The notes under the pieces are model-generated. The model made no database searches. It was not told the origin of the DNA and was given only the letters and a program-made list of their open reading frames with translations. Source: Candidatus Lambdaproteobacteria bacterium (lineage in GTDB: Bacteria; SAR324; NAC60-12). From it: a stretch of 9,246 bases of DNA. This document shows, piece by piece, positions 1-6,302 of the stretch (position 1 is its first letter; every line of letters starts with the position of its first letter). The stretch lies in assembly GCA_012964265.1 (NCBI GenBank), contig DTUH01000208.1, forward strand, positions 1 to 9,246. Direction: 5' to 3'. The translations under genes and the position numbers were made by a program.

Positions 1-199
1 GGGTCAGACCCTCAAAAACGTTGGCATAAACCACTTCGTCAATTGCAGCTGCAGCACCTGCAGTGGGATCTAGATGCGGCGGCTCCAAAACCATCCCCAT
101 TGTTAAATGTGTTTTTCCGGCGAAAGCGGATCCGTAAAATATCAGTGCAGTTCCACTGATCAGTAATAATTTTGCATACCTTTTAACGATAGACCTCAT
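1..199 (-). CDS. Periplasmic solute-binding protein of a peptide-type ABC transporter (N-terminal part, runs off the window)
   Basis: Only the first 66 codons are present. The ATG at 199-197 is preceded by an AGGAG ribosome binding site at 210-206, six bases upstream. Residues 1-27 form a classical Sec signal peptide: basic start (MRSIVKRYAK), hydrophobic core (LLLISGTALIFYG), and a likely cleavage after SAFA at residue 27. The mature start (LTMGMVLEPPHLDPTAGAA, then VYANVFEGL) matches the opening of SBP_bac_5 / DppA-OppA binding proteins, where a beta strand leads into the 'LDP' turn and a 'vyeGL' motif. By family it should capture peptides, or nickel or a similar small ligand, in the periplasm and deliver it to an inner-membrane permease. 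It is transcribed away from the two transporter ATPases at 882-2935, and permease genes could lie further along this strand, outside the window. Family call is solid; substrate is unknown. Confidence 0.85.
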   Translation of the reverse strand, partial: MRSIVKRYAKLLLISGTALIFYGSAFAGKTHLTMGMVLEPPHLDPTAGAAAAIDEVVYANVFEGLT

Positions 200-221
200 T
201 CGATTCTCCTTAGATGTTTAA

Positions 222-244
222 TATAAAAACCTCCCTGCGGGAGG
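222..244 (-). terminator. Terminator-like hairpin in the leader of the binding-protein gene
   Basis: Read on the minus strand, CCTCCC - GCA - GGGAGG (244-230) is a perfect 6-bp GC-rich stem with a 3-base loop. It is followed at once by TTTTTATA (229-222), the layout of an intrinsic terminator. On the plus strand the stem is followed by A-rich sequence, so it would act only in the minus direction. It sits about 12 bases upstream of the binding-protein ribosome binding site. It could end transcripts arriving from upstream, attenuate the gene itself, or stabilise the 5' end of its mRNA. The structure is seen; its role is inferred. Confidence 0.45.
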
Positions 245-259
245 AAATGAAAAAACAGT

Positions 260-288
260 ATTGTCGTATTAACATAATTGCAATGCAA
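260..288 (-). promoter_or_regulatory. Possible sigma-70-type promoter for the binding-protein gene
   Basis: On the minus strand, TTGCAT (288-283) and GACAAT (265-260) are separated by 17 bases. They match the -35 and -10 consensus at 3 of 6 and 4 of 6 positions. An overlapping alternative, TTGCAA with TACTGT, is about as good, so the exact site is uncertain. Either would start transcription just ahead of the hairpin at 244-230, giving a short structured leader. This is a weak match in AT-rich DNA. Confidence 0.2.
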
Positions 289-881
289 GTTTAACAATTG
301 ATGGAGTTACGACTCGTTGAGACCCAAACAGTAATCTAAATATATGTTCGGAACTGTTTCTACACTCCTGGAAATACAGAACTAAAGGGGTAGTGTAAAC
401 TCATTGTTGAGATTGTCAACCCAAAATGGTTGCAGTTGATAACCAATTCAGCAATTAAACAGCTTTTTTGCGTTTTGATGTGTAGGGGATATCAGTCTCT
501 ACGGGATTTGGGATGTGTTTTTTTAACTGTTCATGAGACTATCCGTTTGCGTTGGAGTCAGCTTCAATACTTGGAAAACTATGGCCCTCAACAACAACTG
601 TTCCCTTTGCACTTTCTTTAGTGGCAGTCATTGTTGAAGCTTTATTTTGAGTATTTTCTATTTAATAGTTTCCTTGACCAGTTCCATTTTTATTTACATT
701 TTACAGCAGAAAACATAAAATGATAAAATCCTGAATGTAATAACTGCACTGATTAGGCATGATTTCCATAAAGCTTACCATCTTTCGAAAAAATTCAACC
801 GCATCTTTTTGTTTAATCCAGTTTAAAATTTTCTGAAAATCTTAACAGCTTTTAACTCAACTTTCTTCGAACTGCGACGCT
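289..881. other. AT-rich intergenic stretch with no convincing gene
   Basis: This stretch separates the leftward binding-protein gene from the rightward ATPase genes. It is visibly more AT-rich than its flanks, with many short T and A runs. The longest open frame starts at a TTG at 430 and ends at 621 on the plus strand (63 codons). It has no ribosome binding site and an unlikely composition for a functional protein; a faint similarity to a transposase N-terminus is treated as a finding. I found no tRNA, no long repeat and no terminator here. A weak promoter-like pair (TTGACC at 674-679, TACATT at 695-700, spacer 15) points toward the ATPase genes but is too poor to call. The stretch may be decayed DNA left by a rearrangement. 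Confidence 0.6.
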
Positions 882-1883
882 TTGAATTTGTTATCTGTTA
901 AAAACTTAACTGTTCACACTGAGCAACCTTCCGGTTCCATTAATATTTTGGACAACCTCAGTTTTGGACTTGAACCCGGCAAGAGCCTTGGTGTCGTCGG
1001 AGAGTCCGGCTGCGGTAAATCAATGATGGCTTTTTCCATAATGGGATTGTTGCCGGATAATATGATCGCTTCCGGAGAAATTCAGTTCGGAGGAGATCTG
1101 CTTAGTTTGCCGGAAAAAGAATTATGTAAAATCCGGGGAAACAGAATCGGAATGGTTTTTCAGGAACCAATGACCGCGCTCAATCCTGTCCTGCCGATTG
1201 GATTCCAGGTGGCGGAAAGTTTGAGACTCCACAAAAATTTGTCCCGTCATCAAGCCCAGAAACAAGCTTCAAAGGTCCTGGACCGTGTGGGTTTGCCAAG
1301 TCAAAATTTTTCACGTTCACTCTATCCACATCAGCTTTCCGGAGGGCAAAGACAGAGGGTTGTGATTGCGATTGCTATGGTCTGCAAGCCGGAATTGATC
1401 ATTGCAGACGAACCGACAACTGCCCTGGACGTCACGATTCAGGAGCAAATTCTGGCTTTAATTTCAGAGTTGGTTGAGGAGGAAAACATGGCTCTGATCC
1501 TGATCACGCATGATTTGGGTGTGGTCGCGGAGAATACAGATCTGATGCTGGTCATGTATGCTGGACGCATTGTTGAGAGAGGTCCAACAAACAAAGTATT
1601 TGAAAACTTGGCACATCCCTACACAAGAGGTCTTTTTGCCTCAATACCTGACTCCGAAAATCCAGAAGCAGTACAGGGTCTTCAGTCCGAATTTTCTCCC
1701 AAAAACAGGTTATCAACAATTCCGGGACGTGTACCGGAATTTTGGGAACTTTCCAAAGGTTGTGCCTTTTATGGTCGATGCTCTCGCGCTCAAGCAAAAT
1801 GTTCTTCAGAGTTTCCGGATGAAATCAGGCTCACACTGGGACATTCCGCCGCCTGTTTTTTTCCTTTTGAGCAAAACCAATGA
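882..1883 (+). CDS. dppD: Peptide-type ABC transporter ATP-binding protein, DppD/OppD family
   Basis: One of the paired cytoplasmic ATPases that power uptake through a Dpp/Opp-type importer. All nucleotide-binding motifs are intact over 333 residues: Walker A GESGCGKS (40-47), Q-loop Gln94, signature LSGGQ (152-156), Walker B LIIADEP (172-178), D-loop ALD (181-183) and switch His210. The C-terminal oligopeptide-transporter domain follows, with HPYTRGL, then IPGRVPEF, and four cysteines (294, 300, 307, 325) in the GC...RC...KC...AC pattern. In this family those cysteines can bind a [4Fe-4S] cluster. Start: TTG at 882, giving MNLLSVKNLTV, the normal family N-terminus. There is no ATG upstream before a stop at 843-845, and no Shine-Dalgarno sequence; TTG at 888 is an alternative. 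The stop overlaps the next gene by ATGA, implying translational coupling. Dpp versus Opp or nickel specificity cannot be told from the ATPase. Confidence 0.95.
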   Translation: MNLLSVKNLTVHTEQPSGSINILDNLSFGLEPGKSLGVVGESGCGKSMMAFSIMGLLPDNMIASGEIQFGGDLLSLPEKELCKIRGNRIGMVFQEPMTALNPVLPIGFQVAESLRLHKNLSRHQAQKQASKVLDRVGLPSQNFSRSLYPHQLSGGQRQRVVIAIAMVCKPELIIADEPTTALDVTIQEQILALISELVEEENMALILITHDLGVVAENTDLMLVMYAGRIVERGPTNKVFENLAHPYTRGLFASIPDSENPEAVQGLQSEFSPKNRLSTIPGRVPEFWELSKGCAFYGRCSRAQAKCSSEFPDEIRLTLGHSAACFFPFEQNQ

Positions 1884-2935
1884 AGCAAGAAAAAACGGCA
1901 GATTCATTTCTCCAAATTCGGAATGTGGTGCGGGAATACATTCTGCCTCGCAAACAGCTGTTCACTTCTGCCAATAGATTCCGTGCGCTGGATGGTGTGA
2001 GCTTGACAGTAAATTCCGGAGAAAGTTTTGGAATTGTGGGAGAATCCGGATGCGGAAAATCAACGTTGGCCCGCACAGTAATGGCGCTTGAAACTCCACA
2101 ATCCGGAGAAGTTTGTTTTCAGGGACAGATTCTGCACTTACTAAAAGCTGAGGAATTGCGACGTGCACGGAGCGGTTTTCAAATGATTTTCCAAGATCCA
2201 TACGGTTCACTTGATCCACGACAATCGGTAGGACAAATCGTCTCTGAGCCGTTACAACTGCTGGGAAAACTGACACCGAGTCGACGGCAGGAACAAGTTG
2301 CGGACGCTCTGGAAAATGTGGGACTGTCACCAAATGACGCCGCTAAATTTCCACATGAATTTTCTGGAGGTCAAAGACAACGTATTGCGATCGCCCGTTC
2401 CTTAATTACTCGTCCGGCGTTGATTGTAGCGGATGAACCGGTTTCTGCACTGGATGTTTCAGTACAGGCTCAGGTGCTAAATTTAATGATGGACTTACGT
2501 GATCGGTATGGAATGGCCTATCTGTTTATCAGTCATGACCTCAGCATTGTTCGTCACATGACCACAAAAGTTGCCGTGATGTATGCCGGTAGAATTGTGG
2601 AAACAGGTCCGACACAAGTACTGTTTGATCATGCTCAGCATCCATACACCCGCGCTTTGCTGGAATCGGTTCCTCGTCCTGATCCAAACAGGAAGAAAAA
2701 GAAACGCAAAACATTGTCGATGCAAAACATGCTCAATTCCAATCTTGAAATTAAGAGAGAAATAGGCTGCACCTACGCCTTACGCTGTCCGCTTGTTGAG
2801 GATAAATGCAGAAACATTGCTCCTTCACTGCAAAATATTAACATGGATTCCAAGGCGGGTAATGAGAAAAATTCGTTGTCGTTTGATCATAAAGTTGCCT
2901 GTTATAAACCCTTTAATACTGTTGTATCAATTTGA
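1880..2935 (+). CDS. dppF: Peptide-type ABC transporter ATP-binding protein, DppF/OppF family
   Basis: Second ATPase of the heterodimer, beginning inside the stop codon of the first gene (ATGA, 1880-1883). Motifs over 351 residues: Walker A GESGCGKS (54-61), Q-loop Gln105, signature FSGGQ (161-165), Walker B LIVADEP (181-187), D-loop ALD (190-192) and switch His219. The insert before the core (REYILPRKQLFTSANRFRAL, 18-37) is typical of DppF/OppF and separates it from DppD. The C-terminal domain keeps HPYTRALLESVP and four cysteines at 297, 303, 310 and 341 (GC, RCP, KC, HKVACY). The linker between these parts is unusual: the common 'L.GE.PSP.NPP' stretch is replaced by a lysine-rich RKKKKRK (271-277), and a further polar insert lies at about 320-335. 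No permease gene is adjacent, so DppB- and DppC-type partners must be encoded elsewhere. A 38-base gap leads to the next gene. Confidence 0.95.
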   Translation: MKQEKTADSFLQIRNVVREYILPRKQLFTSANRFRALDGVSLTVNSGESFGIVGESGCGKSTLARTVMALETPQSGEVCFQGQILHLLKAEELRRARSGFQMIFQDPYGSLDPRQSVGQIVSEPLQLLGKLTPSRRQEQVADALENVGLSPNDAAKFPHEFSGGQRQRIAIARSLITRPALIVADEPVSALDVSVQAQVLNLMMDLRDRYGMAYLFISHDLSIVRHMTTKVAVMYAGRIVETGPTQVLFDHAQHPYTRALLESVPRPDPNRKKKKRKTLSMQNMLNSNLEIKREIGCTYALRCPLVEDKCRNIAPSLQNINMDSKAGNEKNSLSFDHKVACYKPFNTVVSI

Positions 2936-2973
2936 AATTCTGTCTGCACACCAATTGCAAAAATAGCTGAAAA

Positions 2974-3927
2974 ATGTCAAATTCAAATTACTGCAGCATT
3001 TTGACCAGACAATCCGGAGAACCATTAGCGGGAACTGCTCCATTTGCCAGGCATTTCGTTTTTATCAGCTGGCCGAAAAAATATTGGCAATACGAGGCTC
3101 TTGAGGCCAAAGGCGGATTTCCGCAGGGTCTGAAAAAATGGATGAAAGAACAGAGTAAAGTTAACGGAAAAATCAGTATCCGCCTGGTAAGTCATTCCGG
3201 ACTGAACCATGACAAGGTAGATATTTTCATTTATCCTGAAAAACTCTGTTATTCAAAAGTATTGCCTGAAGACATTCCCGCTGTTCTGGAGTCGCATTTT
3301 CGGTACGGTGATACTACTTCATTTTCTGCGGCAGAAATTGAACAGGATCAGATTTTGATTTGTACCCATGGGAGGCATGATAAATGCTGTGCCAAGTTTG
3401 GACAGGAACTTGCTGATAAAATGCGATATCATGTTTTGAAGCAAAAAACTTCCATTGAAGTATGGGAAAGCAGTCACCTTGGAGGACATCGTTTTGCACC
3501 AACGATGCTGGATTTTCCAACTGGACTGGCCTATGGCCGCCTTACTCCGGATGAGATTCCGAATTTTTTAGCGAGTCGAAAAGAAGGTCTGGTTTACGGC
3601 CCTGCTTACCGGGGAACCGTATTTTTGTCAGAATTGGAGCAAGTCGCGGAAGCTAATGTGCAGCATTATTGCAGTATGCGGAACTGGCCTTGTCAGTTCC
3701 AAATTCAAAATTTAGAAAAAATATCCGAAGAAAAATTCCGCTGCATTGCCATGTTCCGCAAATCTGAAAGTTCGATTAACCCACAAAATAACATTCCGGA
3801 TGAACTGCCTTTTACTTTTAAGTTGAAAGGTTTTGAAAGTCCTTCCGGATGTGATGAACTTGAAGTGCGGAAATTACGCAAATGCTGGGAGCTGGAATCT
3901 ACAATTCCGTCCAATAATTTTTTGTAA
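2974..3927 (+). CDS. Sucrase/ferredoxin-like (Suc_Fer, Apd1-type) [2Fe-2S] protein
   Basis: A 317-residue member of the sucraseferredoxin-like family, a thioredoxin-fold ferredoxin group whose physiological role in bacteria is poorly known. The family layout is clear: an N-terminal half with Cys7 and GEPLAGTAPFARHFVFISWP (16-34), then the metal-binding core. The core has ICTHGRHDKCCAKFG (129-143) and WESSHLGGHRFAPTML (164-179), followed by GLAYGRL and an 'YRG..FLSELEQVAEA' segment. Expected cluster ligands are Cys130, Cys139, His168 and His172, the C-x8-C / H-x3-H pattern described for yeast Apd1 and Aim32, which bind [2Fe-2S] through two cysteines and two histidines. The last 100 residues are less conserved but contain further cysteines. 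It is cytoplasmic: no signal peptide or membrane segment. The ATG at 2974 fits the family N-terminus but has no clear ribosome binding site, so reading may depend on the upstream ATPase message. FliN follows 11 bases later. The likely role is electron transfer or redox stress, by inference. Confidence 0.9.
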   Translation: MSNSNYCSILTRQSGEPLAGTAPFARHFVFISWPKKYWQYEALEAKGGFPQGLKKWMKEQSKVNGKISIRLVSHSGLNHDKVDIFIYPEKLCYSKVLPEDIPAVLESHFRYGDTTSFSAAEIEQDQILICTHGRHDKCCAKFGQELADKMRYHVLKQKTSIEVWESSHLGGHRFAPTMLDFPTGLAYGRLTPDEIPNFLASRKEGLVYGPAYRGTVFLSELEQVAEANVQHYCSMRNWPCQFQIQNLEKISEEKFRCIAMFRKSESSINPQNNIPDELPFTFKLKGFESPSGCDELEVRKLRKCWELESTIPSNNFL

Positions 3928-3938
3928 TGGAGTAAAAA

Positions 3939-4487
3939 ATGGCAGACGAAGAAGTTCAAGAAGTTCCGGAAAGCAGAGAAGCAGAAACTACTGAAAGCGA
4001 AAATGCCGCCAATCCTGAAGACGATTTGGATTCGTTGATGAATGAGATGGAGGATCAGAAATCACCGCCGGCAGATTTTGGCAGTAGTGGTGACCTAAGT
4101 TCTTTAGTCACCGCAACTGTTGATTCAAGTGACGAAAACATTGACGAAATGCTTGAATCCGCCTCCGACACCTCTACTACCATGGATGCCGCGGCTGATA
4201 GTGAAGATGGTATTGATTTGAACTTTTTGCTTAAAATACCCTTAACCATCACCTTTGAAGTTGGACGCGCAAAAATGAATATCAACGACATTCTTTCTCT
4301 GGGTCAGGGATCTGTTTTGGAATTGCACCGTCTGGTTGGAGAAAATCTGGATATGTTCGTCAATGGGAATTTGATTGCTCAAGGTGAAGTTGTAGTTTCA
4401 AATGAAAAATTTGGCGCAAAAATAACACAGATTATACCTCCGGATGAAAGGGTGAAAAAAATGGGAGGCATGGATAAATCAAATTAG
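3939..4487 (+). CDS. fliN: Flagellar motor switch protein FliN with a long acidic N-terminal extension
   Basis: FliN forms part of the C-ring at the cytoplasmic base of the flagellum, where it works with FliM and FliG in torque generation, rotation switching and export-cargo docking. Residues 96-168 are a complete SpoA (FliN C-terminal) domain: LLKIPLTITFEVGRAKM, NDILSLGQGSVLEL, then NLIAQGEVVVSNEKFGAKI, all close to FliN consensus. The protein has 182 residues, whereas FliN is often about 100-140; the first 95 are strikingly acidic (MADEEVQEVPESREAETTES...) and probably disordered. Two short segments, DDLDSLMNEM (28-37) and ENIDEMLESA (66-75), look like amphipathic helices. The ATG at 3939 has a good GGAG ribosome binding site at 3929-3932, overlapping the stop of the Suc_Fer gene region, so the two genes are probably co-transcribed. 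No other flagellar gene is in view. A type III secretion homologue (HrcQ/SpaO) is less likely because the FliN core is so typical. Confidence 0.92.
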   Translation: MADEEVQEVPESREAETTESENAANPEDDLDSLMNEMEDQKSPPADFGSSGDLSSLVTATVDSSDENIDEMLESASDTSTTMDAAADSEDGIDLNFLLKIPLTITFEVGRAKMNINDILSLGQGSVLELHRLVGENLDMFVNGNLIAQGEVVVSNEKFGAKITQIIPPDERVKKMGGMDKSN

Positions 4488-4569
4488 CCGTAGCGTCAGC
4501 AGGTGTAAACCGGAAAAAAGTATCAAAATCCTGCAAATTCAGAGCTGATTTTTTATCTTCAGAATCACA

Positions 4570-5622
4570 ATGCAATCTCACGACTGGAAGCTAAGTTCAT
4601 ACGATTATGAACTTCCGCAATCCCTCATTGCGCAACAGCCTGCCACGAAGCGTGACCAGTCGCGCCTGCTTTTCCTTGAACGTCAAAGTGGCCGAATATC
4701 GAACCGCAACTTTACCGAAATTGTGTCTCTGTTGCCTGAATCCTCCTGCCTTGTCATAAACAATACCAAGGTACTGCCTGCCCGTCTTCCTGGAAAACGT
4801 CAAACAGGAGCTATAATTGAAGCATTACTTATTGAAGAAAAAAAAGAGGGACAGTGGAGCACAATAATCCGCAAGGCCGGGAGAATAAAATCAGGAGAGT
4901 GCCTTGAATTTTGCGGCGGACGACTTTTGGCAGTAGCGCAGGAAAGACTTGAAGAGGGAGAATGGCTATTGGAGTTTGAAGAGCCTGAACATCTAAAAGA
5001 ACGCTTGGAAGAGTTTGGTCTACCCCCTTTGCCGCCATACATCAAACGCCGCAGGGCAAGTAATTTACAGAATACGAAAGATCGTGAGCGTTACCAGACC
5101 TGCTATGCTTCCGTGCCCGGTGCAATAGCAGCGCCGACTGCCGGTTTACACTTTACTCCAGAAATATTGGCAAAAATCAGGAATCGCGGGATTGAAATAT
5201 TGGAGGTAACGCTGCATGTCGGTTTTGGTACATTTTCTTCTATTGAAGTGGAAGATATCCGGAAACACAAAATGCATGCAGAATTTTTTTCTGTTTCTGC
5301 TCAAACTCTGCGTTTATTAAAAAAATTCCTGCAAAATCAAAAGCAGATTATTTGCCTCGGCACTACATCTGTAAGGGTTCTGGAAACCATGACAAAACAG
5401 AATTTTATAGTAAGTTCCGGTTGGACAGATATTTTTATTCATGCACCTTACAAATTCAGGATGATGGATGGACTGCTCACCAATTTTCACCTGCCTAAAT
5501 CAACATTGATGATCTTGGTTTCGGCATTTTGCGGACGTGATTTTTTGTTAACTGCCTACCGGAAAGCGGTTGCTGATAATTACCGCTTTTTTAGTTATGG
5601 CGACTGTATGTTGATTTTATAA
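4570..5622 (+). CDS. queA: S-adenosylmethionine:tRNA ribosyltransferase-isomerase (queuosine synthesis)
   Basis: QueA transfers and isomerises the ribosyl part of S-adenosylmethionine onto preQ1 at the wobble base of tRNAs with GUN anticodons, producing epoxyqueuosine in the cytoplasm. The 350-residue length is normal and the family motifs are in order: YDYELPQSLIAQQP (11-24), NNTKVLPARL (64-73), GLPPLPPYIKR (150-160), DRERYQT (171-177), PGAIAAPTAGLHFT (183-196), TLHVGFGTF (214-222), GTTSVRVLE (264-272), TNFHLPKSTL (304-313), and the C-terminal YRFFSYGDCM (338-347). The ATG at 4570 gives the usual N-terminus, but there is no clear Shine-Dalgarno sequence. An 82-base gap separates it from fliN, so it may be the last gene of that transcript or have its own weak promoter. 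The downstream queuosine gene (tgt) is not adjacent within the window. No damage is visible. Confidence 0.98.
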   Translation: MQSHDWKLSSYDYELPQSLIAQQPATKRDQSRLLFLERQSGRISNRNFTEIVSLLPESSCLVINNTKVLPARLPGKRQTGAIIEALLIEEKKEGQWSTIIRKAGRIKSGECLEFCGGRLLAVAQERLEEGEWLLEFEEPEHLKERLEEFGLPPLPPYIKRRRASNLQNTKDRERYQTCYASVPGAIAAPTAGLHFTPEILAKIRNRGIEILEVTLHVGFGTFSSIEVEDIRKHKMHAEFFSVSAQTLRLLKKFLQNQKQIICLGTTSVRVLETMTKQNFIVSSGWTDIFIHAPYKFRMMDGLLTNFHLPKSTLMILVSAFCGRDFLLTAYRKAVADNYRFFSYGDCMLIL

Positions 5623-5684
5623 TTGTTATCTGACAGTCCCAAAAGAAGAAAATCCCACCACCCTTACGTATTGCCTTCAAGTTT
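5623..5684. other. Convergent intergenic region between queA and the GFA-type gene
   Basis: The rightward and leftward gene series meet in these 62 bases. A terminator for both would be expected here, but I see no stem of useful length followed by a T-run in either direction. The only good hairpin with a U-tract nearby lies inside the end of queA and is discussed under the rejected items. Termination may be Rho-dependent or the two messages may overlap. Confidence 0.5.
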
Positions 5685-6254
5685 TCATTTGTAGTATTGA
5701 GGATGCTTTGGCAAATCATCCTCAATTTCATAATAATCAGGTTTGTCAGCAACAAAAATATGCTCTGCTGTTTTTAGTCCCTTAGAAGGATCCAGCATAC
5801 CGGCAGCAATGCTGATATTACTGCCGCCTAAACGTTCAAAAAAGATACTCGCTCCACATTCCTGGCAAAATCCCCTTCTTGCTTCATTTGAGGAACGAAA
5901 CCATTTTAGTCCAGTATCATTAACAAGCTGAAAATTCTTTTTGTCCACAGACGTGTAGGCCGCATAATGTCCATGAGTATGAAGGCATTGCCCACAATGA
6001 CAATTGATGACCGGGCGCAAAGTTCCATTTGTTTTAAATCTGACTGCCCCGCACAAACATCCGCCTTTAATCAGTGTCTTTTCTGTTGCTTCCTGCTCTG
6101 GTTCCACTGTCATATTTTCTACAATACGATTATCACGACGATCTGCTTTTGTGTATATTTTGCTGGAAGTCTTTACTTTTTCAGCATAACGGCTTTTCAT
6201 TTTTGCACTGTAATCTGATCCCAAAGCGGGAGTATGTTTTTTTGTTTTTGACAT
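5685..6254 (-). CDS. GFA-family (Mss4-like fold) zinc protein with a basic N-terminal extension
   Basis: The C-terminal 125 residues form a GFA / CENP-V domain, the fold of glutathione-dependent formaldehyde-activating enzyme. Both zinc sites can be read: Cys66, Cys68, Cys130 and Cys133 (GGCLCGAV and FCQECGA), and Cys85, Cys87 and Cys90 (NCHCGQC). The end, PDYYEIEDDLPKH, is typical. Most members have unknown substrates, and the name does not prove formaldehyde metabolism. The protein has 189 residues because of a 60-residue, Lys/Arg-rich N-terminal part (SAKMKSRYAEKVKTSSKIYT, 16-35) that I do not recognise. Start: ATG at 6254, because a strong AAGGAGA lies just upstream (6265-6259) and MSKTKK is a natural N-terminus; an in-frame ATG at 6299 lies too close to the glgX stop and has no such site. 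It is the third gene of the minus-strand series, 48 bases after glgX. It is cytoplasmic, with no signal peptide. Confidence 0.9.
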   Translation of the reverse strand: MSKTKKHTPALGSDYSAKMKSRYAEKVKTSSKIYTKADRRDNRIVENMTVEPEQEATEKTLIKGGCLCGAVRFKTNGTLRPVINCHCGQCLHTHGHYAAYTSVDKKNFQLVNDTGLKWFRSSNEARRGFCQECGASIFFERLGGSNISIAAGMLDPSKGLKTAEHIFVADKPDYYEIEDDLPKHPQYYK

Positions 6255-6258
6255 TTTA

Positions 6259-6265
6259 TCTCCTT
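6259..6265 (-). promoter_or_regulatory. Ribosome binding site deciding the start of the GFA-type gene
   Basis: Read on the minus strand, AAGGAGA (6265-6259) ends four bases before the ATG at 6254. It is the strongest Shine-Dalgarno sequence in the window and fixes the start at 6254 rather than at the upstream in-frame ATG at 6299. Confidence 0.85.
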
Positions 6266-6302
6266 GGAAAAATTTTTCTGTGCAGAAGCAAATCTTCAAC
6301 GC

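Noticed and set aside
417..432. Short inverted repeat CAACC / GGTTG with a 6-base loop.
   Set aside because: Five base pairs, no U-tract and no linked gene; expected by chance.
701..826. Minus-strand reading frame of about 41 codons without an obvious start near its beginning.
   Set aside because: Too short, no ribosome binding site, composition of random AT-rich sequence and no family likeness.
1558..1977. Open frame of 139 codons on the plus strand across the ATPase junction.
   Set aside because: It is an alternate-frame shadow of two clearly real ABC ATPase genes and has no recognisable motif.
1962..2333. Open frame of 123 codons on the minus strand inside the second ATPase gene.
   Set aside because: Antisense shadow of a conserved nucleotide-binding domain, with no ribosome binding site or family features.
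4495..4554. TCAGC (4496-4500) and GCTGA (4544-4548) before TTTTTT, between fliN and queA.
   Set aside because: Only five base pairs across a loop of more than 40 bases; the local alternative TCAG-AG-CTGA has a loop too small to form. Not good enough for a terminator.
5563..5592. Hairpin AAAGCGGT / ACCGCTTT (11-base loop) followed by T-rich sequence on the plus strand, inside the last codons of queA.
   Set aside because: It looks like an intrinsic terminator, but it lies in the coding sequence for the conserved KAVADNYRFF segment. Ribosomes would keep it open, and stopping there would remove the conserved SYGDCM end and the stop codon. Chance pairing is more likely.
6255..6299. Extending the GFA-type gene to the ATG at 6299.
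   Set aside because: The added residues are unlike a protein N-terminus, the ATG is four bases from the glgX stop without a ribosome binding site, and the ATG at 6254 has an excellent one.
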